The notes under the pieces were generated by a model that was not told where the DNA came from, searched no databases, and worked only from the letters and a program-made list of their open reading frames with translations. A DNA stretch of 5,435 nt, from contig CAMWWF010000224.1 in assembly GCA_947177885.1 (NCBI GenBank), positions 1 through 5,435 on the forward strand, read 5' to 3'. Position 1 is the stretch's first letter. Each line of letters opens with the position of its first letter. The DNA is from an uncultured Lachnospiraceae bacterium. Lineage in GTDB: Bacteria; Bacillota_A; Clostridia; Lachnospirales; Lachnospiraceae. The translations under genes were made by a program, and so were the position numbers. This document shows positions 1-5,435 of this stretch, one piece after another.

Positions 1-717
1 ATCATATGGTACTCTGAAATGAAACAGACGGGGTATGTAGATGTACTGCCGGAGAAGTACCTGCAGAATTTCCATCATGCCATCAGACACCGGGATAAGG
101 ACGGTGTAAAGCAGGCTGTGGAAGCGATCTGCGCCAGAATGACCAAGGAGAGTCCGTCCCTGATGACATTCCGATTGCTTTATAATGATATCCTTCACAT
201 TATCATATCGGAATGGAAAGGAGAATCGGGTGAAGCGGAAAATATTTATAACGTATTTACTCTATCCCAATGTCTGACGGTTCAGGATTTAAATGACCTT
301 TTGTATGAGGCCTGCAGCGCCATCATTAATAACCAGTCATTTTCGGAGACAAGCGGGTCGGAGATGGTCAGCAGGGCGATCTCCTATATGCAGGAGCATT
401 TTGCCGAATCGGAACTGACTATGAGCGCGCTGTCGGAGTATCTTCAGATCAGCTCTGTCACATTGTCGGTGGAATTTAAGAATCATACAGGGCTGCGTCC
501 GTCGGATTATCTGACAAATTTAAGGATAGAACGGGCAAAAGAATTATTGACATCCGGTAAAATTCTGATACGGGAAGTCAGTCTGGCAGTGGGGTATGAG
601 GATGACCATGTATTTACAAGACGATTTAAGAAATATACAGGGAAAACGCCGGGACAGTACCGGGAGGAAGCAGGATCTGCCTATGTACAGCAAAGCAGGA
701 AAGTGTTAAAATCATAG
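1..717 (+). CDS. AraC-family transcriptional regulator, C-terminal part (5' truncated)
   Basis: This is a DNA-binding transcriptional regulator of the AraC/XylS family, missing its N-terminus. The frame is open from base 1. The first in-frame ATG (base 19) has no Shine-Dalgarno sequence before it, so it is probably internal and I extend the gene to the window edge. Counting from base 1, 238 residues are visible. Residues 1-120 are a helical, non-conserved linker with a WYSE stretch at its start. It resembles the segment between the sensor part and the DNA-binding part of the large membrane-bound YesN-like AraC regulators of Bacillota, but the sensor itself is not visible. The tandem helix-turn-helix domain spans about 124-222. 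The first HTH (141-164) ends in EFKNHTG; the second (188-222) carries AVGYEDDHVFTRRFKKYTG and the family-typical TPGQYRE end. The effector and targets are unknown. The moxR gene follows after 29 bp with no visible terminator. Confidence 0.9.
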   Translation: MIWYSEMKQTGYVDVLPEKYLQNFHHAIRHRDKDGVKQAVEAICARMTKESPSLMTFRLLYNDILHIIISEWKGESGEAENIYNVFTLSQCLTVQDLNDLLYEACSAIINNQSFSETSGSEMVSRAISYMQEHFAESELTMSALSEYLQISSVTLSVEFKNHTGLRPSDYLTNLRIERAKELLTSGKILIREVSLAVGYEDDHVFTRRFKKYTGKTPGQYREEAGSAYVQQSRKVLKS

Positions 718-746
718 CAAAAGAACAGCAAAGAGATGGTAAGATT

Positions 747-1685
747 ATGATCCGGAAAGGGATTGCACTGGCTGAGAGGCTGAGAAATAACATAAACGGG
801 GTATTCACAGGCAAGGAAGATGTGGTGGAGGATCTGCTGATCTGTCTGGCGGCGGGAGGCCATGTTCTTCTGGAAGATGTGCCCGGCGTGGGCAAGACTA
901 CCCTGGCTTCCACTCTGGCAAAGAGTATGGGGTGCAGTTTCGGGAGGATTTCCTTTACACCGGATACACTGCCGGGGGATGTGCTGGGGGTGTCCGTCTA
1001 CAATATGAAAACCGGTGAGTTTGAATATCGGGCGGGAGCGGTGATGCATCAGATCCTGTTGGCGGACGAGATCAACAGGACGGCGCCCAAGACCCAGGCA
1101 AGTCTTCTGGAAGCAATGGCGGAGGGGCAGGTGACGGTGGACGGGCAGGTTTATGACCTGCCCCGCCCCTTTCTGGTGATCGCTACCCAGAATCCGGTGG
1201 AGTTTCTGGGTACTTATCCGCTGCCGGAGGCACAGATGGACCGTTTTATGATGCGGTTGTCCATAGGGTACCCGGACAGGGAGCAGGAAATCCGGATGGC
1301 GGCACAGGTTTTGGAGGGGCGGACACCGGATAAGGCGGAAGCCGTATGCGGCCCGGAAGAAGTGATGGAACTCATGGAGGCGGTTCGCAGGGTTACGGTG
1401 CAGGAACCGCTTTTAGGATACATGGAAGATATGGTCGCCCTCACCAGACAGGAATCCCGTTTCGTGTTGGGAGCCAGCCCCAGAGCCATGCTGGCGCTGA
1501 TGCGTGCATCCCAGGGCAGGGCTTTTCTGCGGGGCAGGGATTATGTGAAACCGGATGATGTGAAGGCAGTTGCCATGCAGGTGCTTCTCCACAGACTGAC
1601 GCTCTCCCCGGAGGCGAGGCTCCAGAAAGCGGATGGGGCCGGCGTCTTAAAGAGCCTCATCCTGAAAGCGAAGGTGCCTGTGTGA
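747..1685 (+). CDS. MoxR-family AAA+ ATPase
   Basis: This is a complete 312-residue cytoplasmic AAA+ ATPase of the MoxR family, of typical length (about 310-330 residues). Visible motifs are Walker A VPGVGKTT (45-52), Walker B ILLADEINR (103-111, with D107 and E108), sensor 1 ATQNP (146-150), the family signature GTYPLPEAQMDRF (155-167) with a candidate arginine finger at R166, and a sensor 2-like GASPRA (242-247). All catalytic positions look intact. MoxR proteins are thought to act as chaperone-like ATPases that activate or assemble partner proteins, often with DUF58 or VWA-domain proteins encoded next door, as here. The ATG at 747 has only a weak purine-rich site (AAAGAG at 730-735), but no better in-frame start lies upstream and the N-terminus aligns with the family. 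The stop codon lies in the left arm of an inverted repeat. The physiological substrate is unknown. Confidence 0.95.
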   Translation: MIRKGIALAERLRNNINGVFTGKEDVVEDLLICLAAGGHVLLEDVPGVGKTTLASTLAKSMGCSFGRISFTPDTLPGDVLGVSVYNMKTGEFEYRAGAVMHQILLADEINRTAPKTQASLLEAMAEGQVTVDGQVYDLPRPFLVIATQNPVEFLGTYPLPEAQMDRFMMRLSIGYPDREQEIRMAAQVLEGRTPDKAEAVCGPEEVMELMEAVRRVTVQEPLLGYMEDMVALTRQESRFVLGASPRAMLALMRASQGRAFLRGRDYVKPDDVKAVAMQVLLHRLTLSPEARLQKADGAGVLKSLILKAKVPV

Positions 1686-1756
1686 GAAGCAGTTCTTGGC
1701 TTTACATAAAATTTTCAGTGTATCAGCTCTTTCTGTGAGGCACCAATTGCTTCTCA
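1683..1756. repeat. Inverted repeat, 9-bp perfect arms, overlapping the moxR stop codon
   Basis: The sequence TGAGAAGCA at 1683-1691 is the exact reverse complement of TGCTTCTCA at 1748-1756. The left arm begins with the TGA stop codon of moxR. The loop is 56 bases, too long for a classic terminator hairpin, and no T-tract follows the right arm. It could form a long-range stem in the mRNA between moxR and the DUF58 gene, or mark one part of an inserted element. A 9-bp match within this distance can arise by chance, so its function is uncertain. Confidence 0.45.
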
Positions 1757-1763
1757 GAGCGAC

Positions 1764-1796
1764 TTTGATCAGCATTGCAATGATCGCAGTATCAAA
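1764..1796. repeat. Nested palindrome within 6-bp inverted repeat
   Basis: The arms TTTGAT (1764-1769) and ATCAAA (1791-1796) are perfect reverse complements. Between them lies the perfect 10-bp palindrome CATTGCAATG (1773-1782). The arrangement could be an operator-like site or part of a folded RNA. No known regulator site was recognised, and the arms are short. Confidence 0.35.
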
Positions 1797-1811
1797 ATTG
1801 CTGTAGACGCC

Positions 1812-1847
1812 GTGATCTGAACTAAAACAGGTTGATGTGCGGATCAC
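1812..1847. repeat. Short inverted repeat GTGATC/GATCAC
   Basis: GTGATC at 1812-1817 and GATCAC at 1842-1847 are perfect 6-bp reverse complements with a 24-base loop, ending 29 bases before the DUF58 start codon. In the mRNA this would be a weak stem just upstream of the ribosome binding site. It is listed because it adds to the dense self-complementarity of the island. On its own it would not be significant. Confidence 0.3.
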
Positions 1848-1862
1848 AGTCATATAAACGAC

Positions 1863-1871
1863 AGGAAAGAG
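1863..1871 (+). promoter_or_regulatory. Ribosome binding site deciding the DUF58 gene start
   Basis: AGGAAAGAG lies five bases before the ATG at 1877. The same frame is open further upstream, with a TTG at 1832 and an ATG at 1835, but neither is preceded by a comparable site, and the extra 15 residues would be a hydrophilic extension ahead of the membrane segment. The site therefore supports 1877 as the start. Confidence 0.7.
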
Positions 1872-1876
1872 AGCAG

Positions 1877-3040
1877 ATGAGAAAATACAGGATACTATTT
1901 CTGTGCCTGTGGGTTTTATCCCTGGCGGCCATCAGTTTTTACGGAGGCGTTATCAGCTACGGCTTCTTTTTCGGCATGTCTTTTCTGCCTGTGATCTCTC
2001 TGGTCTATATTTCCTGTGTGTACTTTCGATTTAAGATCTATCAGGAACTGGGGAGCAGAAATATGGTCTGCGGGCAGCCGGAAGATTACACTTTTATTCT
2101 GCAGAATGAGAATTTATTTGCCTTTTCGGGAGTCAGTGTGAGATTATTTTCCGATTTCTCCTATGTGGAGGAGCTTCCCGGAAGCCTGGAATATGAGCTG
2201 CTGCCGGGGGATAGATTTACTTACAGGACCAGACTGGTATGTCGGTACCGGGGAGAGTATGAGGTTGGGATCAGGGAAGTGGTGGTAACGGATTTCCTGC
2301 GGCTCTTCCGGGTGAGTTATGCCAATCCCGGTACTATCAAGGCCATTGTGCGTCCCAGACTGGTACAGCTGGATGAGCTGAAAGGAATGGAAGAATTTCA
2401 GGCGCCCTTGCAGAGGGAAATCCTGTCAGGGACAGAGCCGGATATCCTGGTGCGGGATTACAGGGAAGGCGATTCTCTGAAACAGATTCACTGGAAGGCT
2501 GCGGCCCGGCAGGGAAAGCTGCTTACCAGAACAAGAATGGGCGAGGAAAAACGGGGGATTTCCCTCTTTTGCGATATGACCCGTTACGGCAGGAAAGCGG
2601 AGGAATATCTGCCGTTGGAGAACAGGATGCTGGAGACGCTGCTGGCACTGGGATACTTTTTTGTCCGAAGAGATATGGGATTTTCCGCCTGTTACAGCCA
2701 GAGAGGCCCGGTGAGGAAAACCGTAAGAGGCATGAAGGATTTCGATGAATTTTATCAGAGTGTGTCCATGGCTGTGTTTGGGGAAAACGGGGATCTCCTG
2801 GATCTGGCAGGGCAGGTCACGGCGCAGGGCGGGCTTTGGGAAAACAGGATGGTATTCTTTGTACTGCATGAGCTGGACCAGCGCATGATGGAGGCGACGC
2901 AGAAGCTGGCGGCAGGAGGTATGACGGTGGTGGTTTATGCTGTCACGGACAGTGATGTCAGAGAATACATCCGGCAGAGCGGCGGGAGAAGACGGATCCT
3001 GCAGATTCCCATAGAAGAACCTCTGGAAGGGAGGCTGTGA
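1877..3040 (+). CDS. DUF58 domain-containing membrane protein
   Basis: This 387-residue protein is the usual partner of MoxR ATPases. Two hydrophobic segments near the N-terminus (about 6-23 and 25-50) should anchor it in the membrane. A region of beta-rich character follows (about 60-165), then the DUF58 signature at 193-215, in which RDYREGD leads into IHWKAAAR (204-211) and GKLL. The C-terminal part should have a von Willebrand A-like fold facing the cytoplasm. Its expected metal-site motif is degenerate, reading CDMTRYG at 232-238 where a canonical site has DxSxS. The start at 1877 was chosen for its ribosome binding site. The stop codon shares its last base with the ATG of the transglutaminase-like gene, which implies translational coupling. 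DUF58 proteins have no established biochemical activity; a scaffold or adaptor role with MoxR is inferred from gene context. Confidence 0.92.
   Translation: MRKYRILFLCLWVLSLAAISFYGGVISYGFFFGMSFLPVISLVYISCVYFRFKIYQELGSRNMVCGQPEDYTFILQNENLFAFSGVSVRLFSDFSYVEELPGSLEYELLPGDRFTYRTRLVCRYRGEYEVGIREVVVTDFLRLFRVSYANPGTIKAIVRPRLVQLDELKGMEEFQAPLQREILSGTEPDILVRDYREGDSLKQIHWKAAARQGKLLTRTRMGEEKRGISLFCDMTRYGRKAEEYLPLENRMLETLLALGYFFVRRDMGFSACYSQRGPVRKTVRGMKDFDEFYQSVSMAVFGENGDLLDLAGQVTAQGGLWENRMVFFVLHELDQRMMEATQKLAAGGMTVVVYAVTDSDVREYIRQSGGRRRILQIPIEEPLEGRL
3027..3034 (+). promoter_or_regulatory. Ribosome binding site of the transglutaminase-like gene
   Basis: AAGGGAGG, a strong Shine-Dalgarno match, lies inside the last codons of the DUF58 gene, five bases before the ATG at 3040. 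With the stop/start overlap TGATG at 3038-3042 it fixes the start of the downstream gene and indicates coupled translation. Confidence 0.8.
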
Positions 3041-5435
3041 TGAAAGAGTGGATCCATTCCCATGAAAGATCCTTGTACAGAATTGCGAACGGGTGGCTGC
3101 TGGTCTCCATGGTATTACTGGGCGCCGAGCGTTATCTTGGGATCCACAGGCTGGGCGTGCTGCATTTTATCGTGGCCTTCACTGTTTCGGGTATCCTGGC
3201 AGGCATGAGCGATATGACGGTCAAAGGCAGGATCCTCTGTCTGTCTGCTCTCTTCCTTCTGCTGTGCGCGGGGATAGCCGCAGGGCCGGCAGGAAGTCCA
3301 GCTTTCTGGCAGTCGTTTTTCCGATGGCTGGTGGGAAGGGAGACGGCATCCCGTGAGTGGGAACTGGCTTTCGGACTGATGCAGACGGCTGTATTTGCGG
3401 CGGTATGCTATTTTGTACAGGCTCTCTTTGAGCGGCTGCCGAAGCTTAAGGAGGGAGCCGCAGTCCTTCTTTTGGGAATTCTGATATTCTGTCTGCTGAC
3501 CCGTCGGGAACTGAATCACTTCGGAATGGCTTTTATGGTCTGCTTCCTGCTTCTGACCTGGGTGGAACGGGTTCAGAAGCATTGGGAAAAGAAACGGATC
3601 AGGGAAAGAGGTACGTTGATCCCTGTTTTCTGGATACTGCCCTTTTTTATCTTGTATCTTCTGCTTATGATGATCGTGCCTGCACCGGAGAAGCCCTATG
3701 ACTGGAGCTGGGCAAAGGCGATCTATCGTCAGCTTCAGGAGTCCTTCCGGTCATACACCCAGAAGATCAGGTGGAATGATCAGGAAGGTTTCGGCATGGC
3801 GTTTACGGGCTTTTCCCGGGAGGGACATCTGGGGGGAGATCTGCAGGAGGATGCGAGGGCGGTGATGCAGGTGCAGGTGCAGCCCTCCACGGCGGATCAC
3901 TTATATCTGACAGGAATGGTCTATGATACCTTTGACGGCAGGGGATGGAGCCGGAGGCAGCAGGGATACCCCGATGAGGCATTTCTGGACACGGTTCAGA
4001 CGTTGTACGCAGTGAGAGATCATAACCAGCGGTATCAGAGAGATTATCTGAAGGAGATCCGGGTAACGGTCCGCTATGAGGATTTCAGTACCGGATATGT
4101 GTTTGCACCCTTAAAGACATGGCGATTAGAGGATGGATCCGGATCGGATGGGGATATCCGTTGCGAGGACGGAGCTTTGCGTTGGAATGGGCAGAAGGGT
4201 TATGGTACGGAGTATAGCCTGCACTGTTTTGCCATGAATACAGGGCAGCCGCAGTTTGATCTTTTTCTGGATGCGGCAGGCAGAACAGGAGAGGACGGCA
4301 GTCCGGAAGGGGGGATCAACCGGAAAGTCTGGGAACAGGTCACAAAGGAATGCGAAAGCCGCAGCGGACGGATTTTTACCCTTCAGGACATGGAGGACTA
4401 TGAAAAGGCGATCTATGAGATTTATCTGGACGAAGTAAGTCTGTCCCAAGAAATGGAAGAGACCTTACAGGATATTGTGAGGAACGCCCGGACCGATCTG
4501 GAAAAGCTGAAATCCATCGAAAACGCCCTGTCTGCACTGACCTATACAATGGTGCCCGGGGATCTGCCGGCCAGCGTAGGGGATGCGGGGGACTTTCTGG
4601 ATCATTTTCTGTTGGAGAGCAGGCAGGGATATTGTACTTACTTTGCCACGGCCTTTGTACTGCTGGCAAGGGCGGAGGGGATTCCGGCACGTTATGTGCA
4701 GGGGTATTGCGTCCCCATAGGGGAACAGGGTGAGGCAGCTGTATACTCCCATATGGCTCATGCCTGGCCGGAAGCGTACCTGGAAGGTGTGGGATGGATT
4801 CTCTTTGAGCCCACTCCCGGATACGGCAGCAGGCGCTATGATCCCTGGAAGGTGCAGCAGCCTGCCGAAGGTGTGGCGGAGGAAACACTGAGAGAGTGGG
4901 ATCCGTGGGCATTTTCCGGCGGGGTGCCAAAAGAGGATGCCGGGGATGCAGAGGAGATGGAAGACAGGGAGGAAGCGGATCCGGGAAAAGATACCGATCC
5001 TGCCTATTCCTGGCGTTTGTTCGGTTCCGCGGCGCTGGTGATCCTGTCCGTCTGCTGGGGGCTGCTTGCCCTTGATAATGCTTTGGGGAGACGCCGGTAT
5101 GGAAGAATGAGCCCGGAAGAAAGGCTCAGGGCAGAGGTTGTGCGCAATCTGAAGGTGATTTCCCTGTTTGGACTGGAGCGGGAAAGCTGGGAGACGCTGG
5201 AAGAATTCAGGGTGAGGATCGGAGCTCTGTTGGGACAGCATGGGGAGGAAAGAAAACTGTCTCTTGGATTTATGGAAAACTATGAGAAGGCAGTGTATGG
5301 CGGAAGGGCTGCCGGGGAAGAGATGGTAAGGGATGCTGTGGAAGAGAGGGAGAGGCTTCTGGGGCTGCTGAAGCAGGAAAAAAAGTGGAGCTGGATCTAC
5401 TGCAGGATCAGGCTGTATCTTGGGCGGTACAGATT
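3040..5435 (+). CDS. TgpA-like membrane-anchored transglutaminase-like protein (3' truncated)
   Basis: The frame is open from the ATG at 3040 to the window end: 798 codons and no stop, so only the C-terminal end is missing. Seven hydrophobic segments (about 18-33, 38-56, 64-82, 109-129, 138-154, 161-175, 192-213) are followed by a large region, about 214-658, predicted outside the membrane. The transglutaminase-like core lies at about 487-600: nucleophile C532 in QGYCTYFATAF, then GIPARYVQGY (547-556), H574 in HAWPEAY, and E590 in WILFEPTPGY as the acidic residue. An acidic linker (632-653) leads to an eighth membrane segment (about 660-680). The tail has DUF4129-like features, GLERESWETLEEF (711-723) and FMENYEKAVYGG (744-755). 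The order matches TgpA-type proteins (TgpA_N, Transglut_core, DUF4129). Members may act as transglutaminases or proteases on envelope substrates; the substrate here is unknown. Its overlap with the DUF58 gene indicates one operon. Confidence 0.93.
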   Translation, partial: MKEWIHSHERSLYRIANGWLLVSMVLLGAERYLGIHRLGVLHFIVAFTVSGILAGMSDMTVKGRILCLSALFLLLCAGIAAGPAGSPAFWQSFFRWLVGRETASREWELAFGLMQTAVFAAVCYFVQALFERLPKLKEGAAVLLLGILIFCLLTRRELNHFGMAFMVCFLLLTWVERVQKHWEKKRIRERGTLIPVFWILPFFILYLLLMMIVPAPEKPYDWSWAKAIYRQLQESFRSYTQKIRWNDQEGFGMAFTGFSREGHLGGDLQEDARAVMQVQVQPSTADHLYLTGMVYDTFDGRGWSRRQQGYPDEAFLDTVQTLYAVRDHNQRYQRDYLKEIRVTVRYEDFSTGYVFAPLKTWRLEDGSGSDGDIRCEDGALRWNGQKGYGTEYSLHCFAMNTGQPQFDLFLDAAGRTGEDGSPEGGINRKVWEQVTKECESRSGRIFTLQDMEDYEKAIYEIYLDEVSLSQEMEETLQDIVRNARTDLEKLKSIENALSALTYTMVPGDLPASVGDAGDFLDHFLLESRQGYCTYFATAFVLLARAEGIPARYVQGYCVPIGEQGEAAVYSHMAHAWPEAYLEGVGWILFEPTPGYGSRRYDPWKVQQPAEGVAEETLREWDPWAFSGGVPKEDAGDAEEMEDREEADPGKDTDPAYSWRLFGSAALVILSVCWGLLALDNALGRRRYGRMSPEERLRAEVVRNLKVISLFGLERESWETLEEFRVRIGALLGQHGEERKLSLGFMENYEKAVYGGRAAGEEMVRDAVEERERLLGLLKQEKKWSWIYCRIRLYLGRYR

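Larger units (their letters stand above)
1686..1876. other. AT-richer intergenic island between moxR and the DUF58 gene
   Basis: This 191-bp stretch contains no convincing gene. By hand count its GC content is about 42%, visibly below the flanking genes (a 60-bp sample of moxR at 841-900 is about 62%). It holds several short self-complementary elements: a 9-bp inverted repeat (1683-1691 with 1748-1756), the palindrome CATTGCAATG (1773-1782) inside TTTGAT/ATCAAA arms (1764-1769 with 1791-1796), and GTGATC/GATCAC arms (1812-1817 with 1842-1847). No hairpin followed by a T-run is present, so it is not a standard terminator. No good sigma-A promoter with 16-18 bp spacing was found. Because moxR and DUF58 genes commonly abut, the island may be an inserted repeat element, but this is inference. 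Confidence 0.5.

Noticed and set aside
547..571. TTGACA hexamer that looks like a -35 box for moxR
   Set aside because: No matching -10 hexamer occurs at 16-18 bp spacing, and it lies within the HTH coding region of the AraC gene.
626..1049. Two overlapping antisense frames across the AraC-moxR junction
   Set aside because: They overlap coding sequence with clear AraC and Walker A motifs on the + strand and have no recognisable domain.
1701..1726. TTTACA and nearby TAAAAT/TATCAG as a promoter in the island
   Set aside because: The spacings are wrong (14 bp for TTTACA to TATCAG, and no -35 for TAAAAT), so I could not call a promoter.
1832..1876. Upstream start (TTG 1832 or ATG 1835) for the DUF58 gene
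   Set aside because: It has no Shine-Dalgarno sequence and would add a hydrophilic extension before the membrane segment; the ATG at 1877 has a well-placed AGGAAAGAG.
2426..2869. Antisense frame of 147 codons inside the DUF58 gene
   Set aside because: It is the complement of the DUF58 core, and nothing in its translation suggests a real protein.
3868..3883. Short tandem GTGCAG repeats
   Set aside because: Only two to three copies, encoding a Gln-Val alternation in a beta strand-like stretch of the transglutaminase-like protein; trivial.
4376..4930. Antisense open frame of 184 codons
   Set aside because: It is a shadow of the same + strand gene, with proline/arginine-rich low-complexity translation and no ribosome binding evidence.
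4465..5241. Long antisense open frame (258 codons) opposite the transglutaminase-like gene
   Set aside because: It lies wholly within a well-supported + strand gene with catalytic motifs. Its translation is rich in Pro, His, Ser and Gln as expected of a shadow frame, and no domain is recognisable.

Overview
The window reads as ordinary chromosomal DNA from a Gram-positive anaerobe of the Clostridia, most likely a Lachnospiraceae-like Bacillota. That placement rests on purine-rich Shine-Dalgarno sequences at short spacing, GC-rich but AGA/AGG- and GGA-tolerant codon use, and protein families typical of that group. It is a family-level impression, not a species identification.

All genes lie on the + strand. 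Positions 1-717 hold the C-terminal part of an AraC-family regulator; its 5' end is outside the window. After 29 bp comes a complete MoxR-family AAA+ ATPase gene (747-1685). A 191-bp AT-richer stretch (1686-1876) with several inverted repeats then separates it from a DUF58 membrane protein gene (1877-3040). The DUF58 stop codon overlaps the start of a large membrane-anchored transglutaminase-like gene (3040 to the window end). That last reading frame never meets a stop here, so the gene is cut at its 3' end after 798 codons. It covers nearly half the window and is the largest gene present.

MoxR, DUF58 and TgpA-like transglutaminase genes form a recurrent bacterial neighbourhood. The expected arrangement is a cytoplasmic AAA+ ATPase acting with a membrane-tethered DUF58 partner, beside a polytopic protein that carries a Cys-His-acid papain-like fold outside the membrane. 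The substrate and purpose are not established in most bacteria; a cell-envelope or secreted-protein maturation role is inference. Whether the AraC-type protein controls the module cannot be settled from sequence, although no terminator separates them.

The most unusual part is the 1686-1876 interval. Genes of this module are usually packed end to end, yet here a lower-GC, repeat-structured segment begins at the moxR stop codon. It may be an inserted small repeat element or a regulatory spacer. I saw no tRNA, rRNA, CRISPR array, complete insertion sequence or clear intrinsic terminator. I found no convincing evidence of a wholly new system.
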